A DNA stretch of 64,000 bases from Amycolatopsis sacchari (GTDB lineage Bacteria > Actinomycetota > Actinomycetes > Mycobacteriales > Pseudonocardiaceae): NCBI RefSeq assembly GCF_900114035.1, contig NZ_FORP01000007.1, forward strand, positions 248,001 through 312,000. Reading direction: 5' to 3'. The notes under the pieces are model-generated. The model was not told where the DNA came from. It worked only from the letters and a program-made list of their open reading frames with translations, and did no database searches. Below, in pieces: positions 12,154 through 25,509 of this stretch. The position numbers and the translations under genes are program-made. Within the stretch, counting starts at the first letter, position 1. Each line of letters opens with the position of its first letter.

Positions 12154-13360
12154 CGGCGGCGCTGCGGAGTGCTTCGGCCCGGTCGGTGTTCTCCCACGGC
12201 AGGGTCAGCTCCGGACGCCCGAAGTGGCCGTAGGACGCGGTCTGCGCGTAGATCGGGCGCAGCAGGTCCAGGTCCCGGATGATCGCCGCCGGCCGCAGGT
12301 CGAACACCTGCGTGATCGCACCCTGGATCTTCGACGGATCCACCGTCTCCGTCCCGAACGTCTCCACGAAAAGACCCACCGGCGCGGCCTTCCCGATCGC
12401 GTACGCGACCTGCACCTCGACCCGCGTGGCCAGCCCCGCCGCCACGACGTTCTTCGCCACCCAGCGCATGGCGTAGGCGGCGGAACGGTCCACCTTCGAC
12501 GGGTCCTTGCCCGAGAACGCGCCACCACCGTGCCGCGCCATACCGCCGTAGGTGTCCACGATGATCTTCCGGCCCGTCAGCCCGGCATCCCCCATGGGAC
12601 CACCGATCACGAACCGGCCCGTCGGGTTCACCAGCAGGCGCACATCACTGGTGTCCAGCTCCAGCCCCGCCAGCTCCGGCGCCACGACCTGCTCGCGAAT
12701 GTCCACGCCCAGCATCGACTCCAGGTCGATGCCCTCCGCGTGCTGGGTGGAGAGCACCACCGTGTCCAGGCGCACCGGCTGATCCCCGGCGTACTCGATC
12801 GTCACCTGCGTCTTGCCGTCCGGCCGCAGGTACGGCAGCACGCCGTCCTTGCGCACCCGCGTCAGCCGCTGCGAAAGCCGGTGCGCGAGCGCGATGGGAA
12901 GCGGCATGAGTTCCGGGGTGTCCGAGCAGGCGTAACCGAACATCAGGCCCTGGTCACCGGCGCCTTGGCGGTCCAGGTCGTCCATGGCCTGTTCCAGCCG
13001 CGCCTCATACGCGGCGTTGACGCCCTGCGCGATGTCCGGGGACTGCGAGCCGATCGCGACGTTCACGCCGCACGAGTTGCCGTCGAACCCCTTGGCCGAC
13101 GAGTCGTAACCGATCTCGAGGATCTTCTCCCGCACGATCGTCGGGATGTCCGCGTACGCCTCGGTCGTGACCTCACCCGCGACGTGCACCTGACCCGTCG
13201 TGATCAGGGTTTCCACGGCCACCCGCGACCGCGGGTCCTTCTCCAGCAGCGCGTCCAGCACCGAATCACTGATCGCGTCGCAGATCTTGTCCGGATGCCC
13301 CTCCGTCACGGACTCCGACGTGAACAACCTGCGGGTCGAATCGGTCACGGTGCTCGCCAC
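12146..13360 (-). CDS. metK: S-adenosylmethionine synthase
   Basis: MetK makes SAM from methionine and ATP. The 404-aa protein has [21 protein letters not shown] (ATP and Mg site), [12 protein letters not shown], the [11 protein letters not shown] region, [24 protein letters not shown] and [19 protein letters not shown] with catalytic lysines. I chose GTG at 13358-13360 because GGAG lies 7 nt upstream and the family motif follows 14 codons later. The 27 further in-frame codons to 13441 would run into coaBC. No SAM riboswitch fits in the 32-bp gap. Confidence 0.96.
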   Translation of the reverse strand: MASTVTDSTRRLFTSESVTEGHPDKICDAISDSVLDALLEKDPRSRVAVETLITTGQVHVAGEVTTEAYADIPTIVREKILEIGYDSSAKGFDGNSCGVNVAIGSQSPDIAQGVNAAYEARLEQAMDDLDRQGAGDQGLMFGYACSDTPELMPLPIALAHRLSQRLTRVRKDGVLPYLRPDGKTQVTIEYAGDQPVRLDTVVLSTQHAEGIDLESMLGVDIREQVVAPELAGLELDTSDVRLLVNPTGRFVIGGPMGDAGLTGRKIIVDTYGGMARHGGGAFSGKDPSKVDRSAAYAMRWVAKNVVAAGLATRVEVQVAYAIGKAAPVGLFVETFGTETVDPSKIQGAITQVFDLRPAAIIRDLDLLRPIYAQTASYGHFGRPELTLPWENTDRAEALRSAAGA

Positions 13361-13392
13361 TTCCCATCTCCGGTCGGACAACGGGGTCCAGC

Positions 13393-14631
13393 CTACTGAG
13401 GGGACCCGCTTCGCTGGATGAAGTGTGCCACCGCGTCCCACACTGTGGCGGCCAGCTGCGATTTCGATCCCAGCGGAATCGGACTTTCCGCACCATCCGC
13501 CGCCAGCAGCCAGCCCGCGTTGTCCTCGACCTCGAACGCGCGGCCCTCGCCGACGGCGTTCACGACGAGCAGGTCGCAGCCCTTGCGCTTGAGCTTCGCG
13601 CGGGCGTGGTCGAGCACCGATCCGTGGTGGTCACCGGTCTCGGCGGCGAACCCGACGACCGTCTGGCCAGGCCGGCGGTTCGCGACGAGCTCGGCGAGGA
13701 TGTCGGCGTTGCGCTCCAGCACGACCGTCGGGTCAGGCTGGTCGTCGGACTTCTTGATCTTGTAGTCGGCGCGGTTCGCGGGGCGGAAATCGGCCACCGC
13801 GGCAGCCATGACCACCACGTCGGCGTTTTCGGCACTTTCGTGCACCGCGCCACGCAGCTCCTCCGCCGTCGAGACGCGGCGCAGCGTCACGCCGGGCGGA
13901 TCGGGCAGTGCGACGGTGTGCGCGGCGACGAGCGTGACCTCGGCCCCGCGCTGGGCGGCGACGCGCGCGAGTGCGTAGCCCTGCTTGCCCGACGACCGGT
14001 TGCCCAGGTACCGCACCGGGTCCAGCGGCTCCCGCGTGCCGCCCGCGGACACGACGACCCGCAGGCCTGCCAGGTCGCGGGGCAGCGCGTCGGCGCGGGC
14101 CAGCAGCAGCTTCGCCAGGTCGACGATGTCGGCGGGGTCGGGCAGCCTGCCCTTGCCGGTGTCGGCGCCGGTCAGCCGCCCCGAGGACGGCTCCGCCACG
14201 AACGTGCCGCGCGAACGCAGCAGCGCGACGTTGTCGCGGGTGGCGGGGTGCTCCCACATCTCCGTGTGCATGGCCGGGAAGAACGCGACCGGGCACCGGG
14301 CGGTGAGGAGGGTACTGGTGAGCAGGTCGTCCGCCATCCCGTGCGCGGCACGGGCCAGCAGGTCGGCGGTGGCCGGGACGACCAGCACGAGGTCGGCCTC
14401 CTTGCCGACCCGGACGTGCTGCACCTGCGGCACCTCGGTGAACACACCCGTGTGCACCGGGTGCCCGGACAGCGCTTCGAAGGTGGCCGCGCCGACGAAG
14501 TTCAGCGCGGCCTCGGTGGGCACCACGCGGACGTCGTGACCGGACTCGGTCAGCCCGCGCAGCACCTCACAGGCCTTGTAGGCGGCGATCCCGCCACCCA
14601 CGCCCAGGACCACGCGGGGCTTGTCACTCAC
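13393..14631 (-). CDS. coaBC: Phosphopantothenoylcysteine decarboxylase / PPC synthetase
   Basis: The 412-aa bifunctional CoaBC makes 4'-phosphopantetheine from 4'-phosphopantothenate, cysteine and CTP. The N-terminal CoaC flavoprotein has [29 protein letters not shown] and the [12 protein letters not shown] loop. The C-terminal CoaB domain has [30 protein letters not shown] and AAVADFRP with the KIKK loop. GTG at 14629-14631 overlaps the end of rpoZ by 8 bp and gives the usual N-terminus, so the longer start at 14655 is rejected. Confidence 0.95.
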   Translation of the reverse strand: MSDKPRVVLGVGGGIAAYKACEVLRGLTESGHDVRVVPTEAALNFVGAATFEALSGHPVHTGVFTEVPQVQHVRVGKEADLVLVVPATADLLARAAHGMADDLLTSTLLTARCPVAFFPAMHTEMWEHPATRDNVALLRSRGTFVAEPSSGRLTGADTGKGRLPDPADIVDLAKLLLARADALPRDLAGLRVVVSAGGTREPLDPVRYLGNRSSGKQGYALARVAAQRGAEVTLVAAHTVALPDPPGVTLRRVSTAEELRGAVHESAENADVVVMAAAVADFRPANRADYKIKKSDDQPDPTVVLERNADILAELVANRRPGQTVVGFAAETGDHHGSVLDHARAKLKRKGCDLLVVNAVGEGRAFEVEDNAGWLLAADGAESPIPLGSKSQLAATVWDAVAHFIQRSGSPQ

Positions 14632-14896
14632 CTTCGGTGTGCTCGAGCAGGCCACCGTGGATCTCGCGCAGGGCGATCGACAGCGGCTTCTCGCGCGGGC
14701 CCGGCTCGACGAGCGGGCCGACGTACTCCAGCAGGCCTTCGCCGAGCTGGGCGTAGTAGTCGTTGATCTGGCGGGCGCGCTTGGCGGCGTAGATCACCAG
14801 CGCGTACTTGGAGCTGACCTTCGCCAGCAGGTCGTCGATCGGCGGGTTGGTGATGCCCTCGAGCTCTTCACCGTGGATACCCAGCGCTGCGGTCAC
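14624..14896 (-). CDS. rpoZ: RNA polymerase omega subunit
   Basis: The 90-aa omega subunit assists assembly of the RNA polymerase beta' subunit. Visible family blocks are [35 protein letters not shown] and the C-terminal [18 protein letters not shown]. It starts with GTG at 14894-14896. It lies between gmk and coaBC, the normal actinobacterial order gmk-rpoZ-coaBC-metK-priA, and overlaps coaBC by 8 bp. Confidence 0.96.
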   Translation of the reverse strand: MTAALGIHGEELEGITNPPIDDLLAKVSSKYALVIYAAKRARQINDYYAQLGEGLLEYVGPLVEPGPREKPLSIALREIHGGLLEHTEGE

Positions 14897-14912
14897 TCGT
14901 GTCGCTCCCGAA

Positions 14913-15557
14913 TCATTCGAAGTCCGTGTTCATCAAGTCTAACAACTCCCGGGCGGCCGTCCTGACGTCGGCGTTGACGACGCGGGCGTCGAACTCGCCC
15001 GCGGCCGCCAGTTCGCGCTCCGCCTCGGCCAGCCGGGCCTCGACCGCGGCCTTCTCCTCGGTGCCGCGCCCGGTCAGCCTGCCCACCAGCTCCTCCCAGG
15101 AGGGTGGCATCAGCATGACCAGGCGCGCGTCCGGCATGGCCCTGCGGACCTGCCGGGCGCCCTGCAGCTCGATCTCCAGCACCGCCGGGCGGCCCTCCGC
15201 GAGCGCCCGCTCCACGGGTTCCCGCGGGGTGCCGTAGCAGTTGCCGGTGAACTCGGCGTGCTCCAGCAGCTCGCCGGCCCGGACCATCTTGTCGAACACG
15301 GCCCGGTCGATGAAGTGGTAGTGCTCGCCGTCGACCTCGCCCGGCCTGGGGGGCCGGGTCGTGACCGAGACGCTGAAGTAGATGTCCGGGTCCAGCCGCC
15401 GCAGCTCACCGACCACGCTGGACTTGCCGACCCCGGACGGACCCGAGACGACGGTGAGCCGGCGCCGGGGACGACGCCCCTGCTCCGGCTCACCGTGCGT
15501 CGTCCGGCCGGTCGGGAGACCGGCCGCTACCACGTGGTCGTCGCCTGTCTTGCTCAC
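14913..15557 (-). CDS. gmk: Guanylate kinase
   Basis: This 214-aa enzyme phosphorylates GMP to GDP. The P-loop GPSGVGKSS lies near residue 38, followed by the GMP-binding [21 protein letters not shown] block, the [13 protein letters not shown] segment and [19 protein letters not shown]. The first 30 residues are an extra polar tail, which is common in actinobacterial Gmk. The GTG start overlaps the mihF stop (GTGA). The protein is complete. Confidence 0.96.
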   Translation of the reverse strand: MSKTGDDHVVAAGLPTGRTTHGEPEQGRRPRRRLTVVSGPSGVGKSSVVGELRRLDPDIYFSVSVTTRPPRPGEVDGEHYHFIDRAVFDKMVRAGELLEHAEFTGNCYGTPREPVERALAEGRPAVLEIELQGARQVRRAMPDARLVMLMPPSWEELVGRLTGRGTEEKAAVEARLAEAERELAAAGEFDARVVNADVRTAARELLDLMNTDFE

Positions 15558-15871
15558 TCGCCGCTGAACTCGGCCAGCAGCGCCTTGCGCTGCCGGTCAC
15601 CAAGGCCGCGAAGCCGCCGGCTCGGGGCGATCTCCAGGCGCTCCATCGTCTGCTGGGCGCGCACCTTGCCGACGCCGGGGAGCGACTCGAGCAGGGAGGA
15701 GACCTTCATCTTCCCGAGGACCTCGTCCTCGTCGGCCTGCTTGAGCACCTCGGTCAGGGTGGTGCCGCCCCGCTTGAGGCGTTCCTTGAGCTCGGCACGG
15801 GCACGACGAGCGGCAGCGGCCTTCTCCAGCGCCGCCTTGCGCTGTTCCTCGGTCAGCTGGGGAAGTGCCAC
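15554..15871 (-). CDS. mihF: Integration host factor, actinobacterial (mIHF)
   Basis: This 105-aa DNA-binding nucleoid protein is unrelated to E. coli IHF. It has [33 protein letters not shown], a long basic helix, then SLLESLPGVGKVRAQQTMERLEIAPSRRLRGLG, a helix-hairpin-helix-like DNA contact. GTG 15869-15871 is preceded by GGAGG at a good distance, so I reject the extension to 16009. It helps chromosome compaction and, in Streptomyces, development. It is the first gene of the gmk group and is preceded by a 142-bp gap. Confidence 0.95.
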   Translation of the reverse strand: MALPQLTEEQRKAALEKAAAARRARAELKERLKRGGTTLTEVLKQADEDEVLGKMKVSSLLESLPGVGKVRAQQTMERLEIAPSRRLRGLGDRQRKALLAEFSGE

Positions 15872-16013
15872 GTTTTCCTCCGTAGTACTCAAAAATTCCG
15901 GGTGGGTGACGCGACGGTACCCACCCCCGGGCACCCGCCACAATGCGGGGGTGGCCGCTGCGTACGCGGTCAGGGGCCTGATATTAACCCTCCCGTCGCC
16001 CACCCCCACCCGC

Positions 16014-16909
16014 TCAAGGAAACGCTTCGCGCTGCTGTGTCACACCTGGTTCATCCAACGATTGCCCGATCAATGCCCGAACTTCCCGGACCCCGGCCCG
16101 CAGCGCCGCGGGGTCCGGTCCGCGCCTCAGGAGGTCCCTCGACGATGCCGGGAGCACGCCCCGCAGGTCTGCCCCGAACAGCGCCCGAAGATCGCTCACA
16201 GTGGCGCCCTGGGCCCCGAAACCGGGTGCCAGGACGGGCCCGTTGAGCGCGCTCAGGTCCAGCTCGCCGGGGGCCACGGTGGCGCCGACGACCACGCCGA
16301 CGTCCCCGAGCGGCTCGGCACCGGCGTTGAGCGCGGCCACCTCGTCCACAATGGACTGGGCGACCGTCTTCCCGTTGGGCAGCAAGGCGTTCTGCAGCCC
16401 GGCAGCCTCCGGATTGGACGTTCGGGCCAGCACGAACACCCCCCGGCCCTGCTCGCGCGCCGCCGTGACGGCGGGCGCGAGCGAGCCGAACCCGAGGTAC
16501 GGCGACACGGTCACGGCGTCCGCCGCGAGCGCGCTGTGACCGTCCAGGTACGCAGCGGTGTAGGCGCCCATCGTGGAGCCGATGTCACCCCGCTTGACGT
16601 CCAGCAGGACGAGCGCGCCGGCCAGCCTGGCCTCGGTCACCACGCGCTCCAGCACGGCGATCCCCGCGGCCCCGTGGGCCTCGAAGAACGCCGACTGCGG
16701 CTTGACCACGGCCACCTCCGCGGCCAGCACCTCGACCGCGGAAAGGGCGAACTTCTCCAGGCCGGCGGGGGTGCGCTCCAGGCCCCAGGCGTCCAGGAGG
16801 CCCGGATGCGGGTCGATCCCGGCGCACAGCGGGCCGCGCTCGCGGATTTTCTCCGCCAACCTTCGCCCGAACGGAGCAGCGGGAACTGCCCGTCCGGGCA
16901 CCGGCGCGG

Positions 16910-16913
<4 letters not shown>
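16014..16913 (-). CDS. pyrF: Orotidine 5'-phosphate decarboxylase, type 2
   Basis: PyrF catalyses the last step of UMP synthesis. The 299-aa protein is the type 2 form found in mycobacteria, with [32 protein letters not shown], the catalytic [14 protein letters not shown] (Lys-Asp pairs) and the C-terminal [14 protein letters not shown] phosphate loop. The GTG start overlaps the carB stop (GTGA), so it is the last gene of the pyr operon. The first residues are low-complexity and may not be conserved. Confidence 0.95.
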
Positions 16914-20239
<3,326 letters not shown>

Positions 20240-20241
20240 TG

Positions 20242-21438
20242 TTAGGACTTCTTCTCCTGTGTCATGCGGGACACCCGCACCCGGTCGGCCCCCGCGGGCT
20301 GGGCTGCGCGATTGTGCCTCGCGCGGGCCTCCATCAAGGTCACGAACTCGTCGAACAGCGGGCTGGCGTCGTGCGGGCCCGCCGCCGCCTCGGGGTGGTA
20401 CTGCACCGAGAACGCGGGCACGTCCGAGCAGCGGACGCCCTCCACCGTGTCGTCGTTGGGGCAGTAGTGGCTGATCTTCGCGGTGCCGAACGGCGAGTCG
20501 AAGGTCTGGCCCGGCTCGCCCTCCAGCGCGAACCCGTGGTTCTGCGCGGTGATGGCGACCTTGCCGGTCTCCACGTCGATCACCGGGATGTTGATGCCGC
20601 GGTGGCCGTAGCGCATCTTGTACGTGCCCAGCCCCAGCGCGCGGCCGAGGATCTGGTTGCCGAAGCAGATGCCGAACAGCGGGATCTCCCGGCGCAGCGT
20701 CTCCTCGGTCAGCGCGATGGCGTGCGCCTGCGTCTCCGGGTCGCCGGGACCGTTGGACAGGAACACCCCGTCCGGCTCGACGGCCAGCAGGTCGTCGATC
20801 GTGCTCGCCGCGGGCAGCACGTGCACCTCGATGCCGCGGGCGCTCATCTGCCGCGGGGTGTTGGACTTGATGCCCAGGTCCAGCGCGGCGACGCGGAACC
20901 GCCGCTCACCCTGCGCCTGCACGACGTACGGCTGCGGCGTGGTGACCTCGCCCGCGAGGTCCGCGCCCTTCATCGGCGGGCTCGCCAGCACCTGGTCGAC
21001 CATCGCGGCCTCGTCGGTGAGCGCGTCACCGGAGAACACCCCGGCCCGCATGGCACCGTGCTCCCGCAGGTGGCGGGTCAGGGTGCGGGTGTCGACCCCG
21101 GCGATGCCCACCACGCCCTGCCGCGTCAGCTCCTCGTCGAGCGTGCGGCGCGAGCGCCAGTTCGACGGGGTGCGGGCGGGGTCGCGGACTACGTACCCGG
21201 AGACCCAGATGCGGGCCGACTCGTCGTCCTCGTCGTTCCAGCCGGTGTTGCCGATCTGCGGCGCGGTCTGCACCACGATCTGCCGGTGGTAGGAGGGGTC
21301 GGTCAGGGTCTCCTGGTAGCCGGTCATGCCGGTGCAGAACACCGCTTCGCCGAGCGTCCGTCCCTGCGCCCCGTACGCCGAGCCGCGGAACACCCGGCCG
21401 TCCTCCAGTACCAGCGCGGCCGGTGTCTTCCCCGTCAC
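20242..21438 (-). CDS. carA: Carbamoyl-phosphate synthase small chain (glutaminase)
   Basis: The 398-aa CarA hydrolyses glutamine and passes ammonia to CarB. The N-terminal domain ([33 protein letters not shown]) is typical. The class I amidotransferase domain has FLSNGPGDP, the nucleophile Cys in [14 protein letters not shown], and the His/Glu pair in [10 protein letters not shown] chose GTG 21436-21438, which overlaps the upstream stop (GTGA); the 14-codon longer frame lies inside the previous gene. Confidence 0.97.
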   Translation of the reverse strand: MTGKTPAALVLEDGRVFRGSAYGAQGRTLGEAVFCTGMTGYQETLTDPSYHRQIVVQTAPQIGNTGWNDEDDESARIWVSGYVVRDPARTPSNWRSRRTLDEELTRQGVVGIAGVDTRTLTRHLREHGAMRAGVFSGDALTDEAAMVDQVLASPPMKGADLAGEVTTPQPYVVQAQGERRFRVAALDLGIKSNTPRQMSARGIEVHVLPAASTIDDLLAVEPDGVFLSNGPGDPETQAHAIALTEETLRREIPLFGICFGNQILGRALGLGTYKMRYGHRGINIPVIDVETGKVAITAQNHGFALEGEPGQTFDSPFGTAKISHYCPNDDTVEGVRCSDVPAFSVQYHPEAAAGPHDASPLFDEFVTLMEARARHNRAAQPAGADRVRVSRMTQEKKS

Positions 21439-21935
21439 TGCGCCCCTCCTTCGATCTTGTTGCTCAAGCTGTCGATCCACTGGTCGTAGGTGCCGTGGTC
21501 GTCGCCGCGGAACCCGGTGTCCAGCTCCACCTCCCCCAGCCGCCAGGTGACGATCAGCAGGCTGTCGCTGCCCATCACCTTCCCGGCGATCGCGCTGCCG
21601 CGCCGCACACCGGTGACCGCCTCGTCCGGGATCCAGAAGCCGGGCGCACCGGCCCGGTCCACCTCGATCCCGCCGGCGTAGCGGCGCAGCACCGCCCGGC
21701 CGCGCAGGCCCATGCCGCGCGTCACGATGCGGTCCTGCCAGTTGCCCGCCGTCGTCGTGCTGACGTAGAGGCCGGGTGCCTCCAGCAGCGGCTCCCCCGG
21801 GTCAGCAGGGACCTGCGGGAACGGCGGGACCAGAACGCTCTGCGAGCGGGCTCGTCGTCGCCAGCCCACCCGCATGCCCCACAGGGCGAGCGCGAAGACG
21901 GCCAGCAGGACGAGCACCAGGACGAAACGTTCCAT
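21435..21935 (-). CDS. Membrane-anchored bacterial PH-like protein in the pyr operon
   Basis: This 166-aa protein has one N-terminal membrane helix (FVLVLVLLAVFALALWG, 3-20) followed by a basic stretch (RVGWRRRARSQ) and a domain of beta strands (about 50-155) with the GNWQDRIVTRGMG and VTWRLGEVELDTGFRG segments. Proteins of this type are regular neighbours of pyrC and carA in actinobacteria. Start and stop overlap both neighbours (TGATG with pyrC, GTGA with carA). The function is unknown; topology suggests a cytoplasmic domain held at the membrane. Confidence 0.75.
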   Translation of the reverse strand: MERFVLVLVLLAVFALALWGMRVGWRRRARSQSVLVPPFPQVPADPGEPLLEAPGLYVSTTTAGNWQDRIVTRGMGLRGRAVLRRYAGGIEVDRAGAPGFWIPDEAVTGVRRGSAIAGKVMGSDSLLIVTWRLGEVELDTGFRGDDHGTYDQWIDSLSNKIEGGAQ

Positions 21936-23227
21936 CAGACAATTTTCCCTTCGCGCGCGGTGATCTGCCCGCGCAGCAGCGTGAGGGTCACCACGCCCGG
22001 CAGCCGCATGCCCTCGTACGGGGTGTTCGTGGCGAGGCTCGCCAGCTCGGCGCCCCGCACCGTCCACTCCGCGTCGGGGTCGACGAGCGTCAGGTTCGCC
22101 GGTTCCCCGGCGACGATCGGGCGGCCGTGGTCGGCCAGCCCCGCGATCTCGGCGGGCCGCTCGCTCATCACGCGGGCGACACCGCGCCAGTCGAGCAGCC
22201 CGGTGCGGACCATCGTCTCGGTGACCACCGACAGCGCCGTCTGCAGGCCGAGCATCCCGGGCCGGGCGGCGGCCCACTCGCAGTCCTTGTCCTGCACGGC
22301 GTGCGGCGCGTGGTCGGTCGCGACGCAGTCGATGACGCCCTCGGCGAGCGCGGCCCGCAGGTGCGCGGCGTCGCTCGCGGTGCGCAGCGGCGGGTTGACC
22401 TTGTTCACCGGGTCGTACGTGCTCAGCCGTTCGTCGGTGAGCAGCAGGTGGTGCGGCGTGACCTCGGCCGAGATGACCCCGGTGCTCTGCCGGTTTTTTG
22501 CCCAGCGCAGCACGTCGGCCGTGCCCTTGGTCGAGACGTGGCAGACGTGCAGCCGCGCCCTGGCGTGCTCGGCGAGCAGGCAGTCACGCGCGACGATCGA
22601 CTCCTCGGCGGAGGCGGGCCAGCCCGCGTAGCCCAGCCGCGAGGCGGTCTCGCCCTCGTGCGCCTGCGCGCCGACGGTCAGCCTCGGCTCCTCGGCGTGC
22701 TGCGCGATCACCACGTCCAGCGCCGTCGAGTACTCCAGCGCGCGGCGCATCAGCAGCGGGTCGGCCACGCAGTGCCCGTCGTCGGAGAACATCCGCACCC
22801 CGGCCGCGGACTTGGCCATCGTGCCCAGCTCGGCGAGCTTCTCGCCCTTGAGCCCGACGGTCACCGCGCCCACCGGGTGCACGTCGACGAGCCCGGTCTC
22901 GCGGCCGCGGCGCCACACGTGCTCGACGACGACGGCGTTGTCCGCGACCGGATCGGTGTTGGCCATGGCGAAGACGGCGGTGTAGCCGCCCAGCGCGGCG
23001 GCCGCCGAACCGGTCTCGATCGTCTCGGCGTCCTCGCGGCCCGGCTCCCGCAGGTGGGTGTGCAGGTCCACGAAACCCGGCAGCAGCACCTGGCCTCGTG
23101 CCTCGACCACCTCGGCATCTTCCGGCGCCCGGACGGAGCCGATCTCGGCGATGACGCCGTCGGCGACCAGGACGTCCACCGGCTCGCCCTCGCCGTAGAG
23201 CCGGGCGCCCCTGATCAGCAAGCTCAC
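21935..23227 (-). CDS. pyrC: Dihydroorotase (class I)
   Basis: The 430-aa zinc amidohydrolase closes carbamoyl aspartate to dihydroorotate. Motifs are [16 protein letters not shown] (metal His pair), the [17 protein letters not shown] region, H in VCHVSTKG, and the metal Asp in [18 protein letters not shown]. The GTG start overlaps the pyrB stop (GTGA). It has the expected length and complete motifs. Confidence 0.97.
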   Translation of the reverse strand: MSLLIRGARLYGEGEPVDVLVADGVIAEIGSVRAPEDAEVVEARGQVLLPGFVDLHTHLREPGREDAETIETGSAAAALGGYTAVFAMANTDPVADNAVVVEHVWRRGRETGLVDVHPVGAVTVGLKGEKLAELGTMAKSAAGVRMFSDDGHCVADPLLMRRALEYSTALDVVIAQHAEEPRLTVGAQAHEGETASRLGYAGWPASAEESIVARDCLLAEHARARLHVCHVSTKGTADVLRWAKNRQSTGVISAEVTPHHLLLTDERLSTYDPVNKVNPPLRTASDAAHLRAALAEGVIDCVATDHAPHAVQDKDCEWAAARPGMLGLQTALSVVTETMVRTGLLDWRGVARVMSERPAEIAGLADHGRPIVAGEPANLTLVDPDAEWTVRGAELASLATNTPYEGMRLPGVVTLTLLRGQITAREGKIV

Positions 23228-24153
23228 TTCTCTTCCTCCCCCGCCAGCAGGTGGTACAGCACGGCCATCCGCACGTGCACCCCGTTGCGGACCTGTTCGG
23301 TGATCGCGGACGAGGGCGCGTCGGCCACCGCCGACGCGATCTCCATGCCGCGCAGCATGGGCCCCGGGTGCAGCACGACGGCGTGCTCGGGCAGCAGCTT
23401 CAGCCGCTTCTCGCTGAGCCCGTAGGTGATCGAGTACTCCCGCGCCGACGGGAAGAAGCCGCCGTGCATGCGCTCGGCCTGGACGCGCAGCATCATCACC
23501 GCGTCCACGCCCGGCAGTTCGGCGTCCAGCTCGTGCGACACGGTGACCGGCAGGCTCTCCACCCCCGCCGGCAGCAGGGTCGGCGGCGCGACCAGCACGA
23601 CCTCGGCGCCGAGCGCCGTGAGCAGGTGGATGTTGGAGCGGGCGACGCGGCTGTGCAGCACGTCCCCGACGATCGCGATCCGCCGGTCCCGCAGGGTGCC
23701 GAGCCGTTCCCGCAGCGTCGCCGCGTCGAGCAGCGCCTGCGTGGGGTGCTCGTGCATCCCGTCGCCCGCGTTGACCACGGCCGTGCCCGCCTCGGCCAGC
23801 CAGCCGGACAGCCGCTGCGCGGCGCCGGAGGCGGGGTGGCGGATGATCACGCAGTCGGCACCGGCGGCGGCCAGCGTCAGCGCGGTGTCACGCAGGGACT
23901 CGCCCTTGCCCACCGAGGAGCCGCCCGACGAGACGTTGATCACGTCGGCGCTCATCCACTTCCCGGCGATCTCGAACGACACCCTGGTCCGGGTCGAGTT
24001 CTCGTAGAAGAGGGTGATCACGGTGCGGCCGCGCAGCGTGGGCAGCTTGCGCACCTCGCGGCCGAGCAGGGTCTTCTTCAGCTCGTCGGCCGTGTCGAGC
24101 ACGGCGGTCGCCACGGCGGGGTCGAGCCCCTCGGTGGCCAGCAGGTGTTTCAT
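23224..24153 (-). CDS. pyrB: Aspartate carbamoyltransferase catalytic subunit
   Basis: The 309-aa PyrB makes carbamoyl aspartate. Visible blocks are the carbamoyl-phosphate loop [17 protein letters not shown] (about 48-62), the [11 protein letters not shown] loop, [17 protein letters not shown], and the C-terminal [13 protein letters not shown]. No pyrI regulatory subunit is present, as is usual for gram-positives. Its ATG overlaps the pyrR stop (ATGA). Confidence 0.97.
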   Translation of the reverse strand: MKHLLATEGLDPAVATAVLDTADELKKTLLGREVRKLPTLRGRTVITLFYENSTRTRVSFEIAGKWMSADVINVSSGGSSVGKGESLRDTALTLAAAGADCVIIRHPASGAAQRLSGWLAEAGTAVVNAGDGMHEHPTQALLDAATLRERLGTLRDRRIAIVGDVLHSRVARSNIHLLTALGAEVVLVAPPTLLPAGVESLPVTVSHELDAELPGVDAVMMLRVQAERMHGGFFPSAREYSITYGLSEKRLKLLPEHAVVLHPGPMLRGMEIASAVADAPSSAITEQVRNGVHVRMAVLYHLLAGEEEK

Positions 24154-24740
24154 TCGGTCTCCCCCTTGCCGCGCAGGACCACCGCGTCGCGCCCGTCCAC
24201 CTCGGACAGCAGCACCAGCACCTCTTCCGCCCGCGACGTGGGCACGTTCTTGCCCACGTAGTCGGCGCGGATCGGGAACTCGCGGTGGCCGCGGTCCACG
24301 AGCACGGCGAGCTGCACCGCGCGCGGGCGGCCGTGGTCGCGCAGGGCGTCGAGCGCCGCGCGGACCGTGCGCCCGGAGAACAGCACGTCGTCGACCAGGA
24401 TCACGACGCGGTCGTCGATCCCGGTGTCCGGCAGCTGCGTCGAGGCCAGCGGCCGCGTGGGGCGGCGGCGGAGGTCGTCGCGGTACAGGGTGATGTCGAG
24501 CGCGCCGGTCGGCGGTTCCACACCGGCGAACTCGGCGATGCGGCCGGCCAGCCGGCCGGCCAGTGAGGTGCCCCGGGTGGGAATCCCGAGCAGCACCGGG
24601 AGCGGGCCCGGTCCGGCACCCAGCGCGGTCTTCTCGATGACCTGATGGGCCATTCGGGCGATGGTGCGCGCGACATCGCCGGAGGAGAGCAGTTCACGCT
24701 CGCCACCCGGCTCCGCCGCGCCACGAGGGCGTGACGCCAC
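24150..24740 (-). CDS. pyrR: PyrR, pyr operon RNA-binding regulator / uracil phosphoribosyltransferase
   Basis: The 196-aa protein has the PRPP loop [19 protein letters not shown] (112-130), the basic [12 protein letters not shown] patch used for RNA contact, and [13 protein letters not shown]. It binds pyr mRNA when UMP is high and may also have UPRTase activity. I chose GTG 24738-24740, with AAGGAG 7 nt upstream; further upstream codons would cross the leader hairpin. Its own leader carries a PyrR-loop match that covers the Shine-Dalgarno, so autoregulation of translation for the whole operon is likely. Confidence 0.95.
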   Translation of the reverse strand: MASRPRGAAEPGGERELLSSGDVARTIARMAHQVIEKTALGAGPGPLPVLLGIPTRGTSLAGRLAGRIAEFAGVEPPTGALDITLYRDDLRRRPTRPLASTQLPDTGIDDRVVILVDDVLFSGRTVRAALDALRDHGRPRAVQLAVLVDRGHREFPIRADYVGKNVPTSRAEEVLVLLSEVDGRDAVVLRGKGETE

Positions 24741-24746
24741 GGCTGA

Positions 24747-24773
24747 CTCCTTCCCCGCCTCACGGGACGGGTC
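24747..24773 (-). promoter_or_regulatory. PyrR-binding hairpin in the pyr leader
   Basis: Read on the minus strand, bases 24767-24758 give TCCCGTGAGG, an exact match to the known PyrR loop consensus UCCNGNGAGG. CCCG just 5' (24771-24768) pairs with CGGG just 3'. The 3' arm runs straight into the GGAAGGAG Shine-Dalgarno at 24754-24747. PyrR-UMP binding would therefore hide the ribosome site, the translational-repression mode described for mycobacterial pyrR. The sequence match is direct; the mechanism is inferred. Confidence 0.75.
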
Positions 24774-24880
24774 CTTAAAGGACGTCGATCTGCTGTTTGG
24801 CCAGGAGATCTCCGGCAACCATAACAAGTCGGCCCAGGCGGGTGACCCGGTGGTACGCCCCCTCCCGCGGCAGCAATTGC

Positions 24881-24909
24881 TTGACCTGGTGACGACAATG
24901 CGTAACCAT
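24881..24909 (+). promoter_or_regulatory. Candidate bldD promoter
   Basis: A -35 of TTGACC (24881-24886) is followed after 16 bp by TAACCA (24903-24908), a weak -10. It lies 76 bp before the bldD start. The BldD box at 24909-24921 begins right at the end of the -10, a suitable place for autorepression. Promoter calls by eye in this GC range are uncertain. Confidence 0.35.
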
Positions 24910-24921
24910 TACTCTGAGTAT
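24909..24921 (+). promoter_or_regulatory. BldD box upstream of bldD
   Basis: Bases TTACTCTGAGTAT match 12 of 13 positions of the BldD operator consensus TNACNCWGNGTNA; only the last base differs. The site lies 64 bp before the bldD start and is nearly palindromic. Streptomyces BldD represses its own gene through such boxes when bound to cyclic di-GMP. The position next to a candidate promoter supports the same here. Confidence 0.65.
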
Positions 24922-24984
24922 TCAGCGCAGCAGTCCCACGGCGGTCCTCCCGACCGGCTGGGCGAGGAAACGGAGAACCACCAG

Positions 24985-25473
24985 ATGGGCGATTACGCCA
25001 AGGCGCTTGGGGCCAAGCTCCGCGGGATCCGCCAGCAGCAGGGGTTGTCCCTGCACGGGGTCGAGCAGAAGTCCGGCGGCCGCTGGAAGGCGGTCGTGGT
25101 CGGGTCCTACGAGCGCGGGGACCGGGCGGTGACCGTCCAGAAGCTGGCCGAGCTGGCCGACTTCTACGGCGTACCCGTGGTCGAGCTGCTGCCCGAGGGC
25201 CGCGTCCCGTCGGGCGCCGAGCCGGCCACCAAGATCGTCATCAACCTCGAGCGCCTGCAGCAGCTGCCCGCCGAGAAGGTCGGCCCGCTCGCCCGCTACG
25301 CCGCGACGATCCAGAGCCAGCGCGGCGACTACAACGGCAAGGTGCTCTCGATCCGCACCGAGGACCTGCGGTCGCTGGCGATCATCTACGACATGACCCC
25401 CGGCGAGCTGACCGAGCAGCTCATCGAGTGGGGCGTGCTCCCGCCGGAGGCCCGGCCCGCCAAGGAGGACTGA
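24985..25473 (+). CDS. bldD: BldD, cyclic di-GMP-dependent developmental regulator
   Basis: This 162-aa protein has an XRE-type HTH at about 9-70 (KLRGIRQQQGLSLHGVEQKS..SYERGDRAVTVQKLAELADFYGVPV), nearly identical to Streptomyces BldD. The C-terminal domain has the cyclic di-GMP signature RxD-X8-RxxD as RGD (113-115) and RTED (124-127). It should repress sporulation or antibiotic genes while c-di-GMP is high. ATG 24985 gives the family N-terminus MGDYAKALG, so longer upstream frames are rejected. It is divergent from pyrR and converges on nusB. Confidence 0.95.
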   Translation: MGDYAKALGAKLRGIRQQQGLSLHGVEQKSGGRWKAVVVGSYERGDRAVTVQKLAELADFYGVPVVELLPEGRVPSGAEPATKIVINLERLQQLPAEKVGPLARYAATIQSQRGDYNGKVLSIRTEDLRSLAIIYDMTPGELTEQLIEWGVLPPEARPAKED

Positions 25474-25479
25474 CCCTCC

Positions 25480-25495
25480 CCCGGCGCCCGCCGGG
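25480..25495. terminator. Candidate bidirectional hairpin between bldD and nusB
   Basis: CCCGGC (25480-25485) pairs with GCCGGG (25490-25495) over a 4-nt loop. It sits in the 36-bp gap between the convergent stops of bldD and nusB. There is no T-run on either strand, so this is a weak terminator call. Confidence 0.35.
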
Positions 25496-25509
25496 CCCCC
25501 GCGGGTGCC

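Noticed and set aside
13361-13392. SAM riboswitch before metK
   Set aside because: The gap to coaBC is 32 bp and contains little beyond the RBS.
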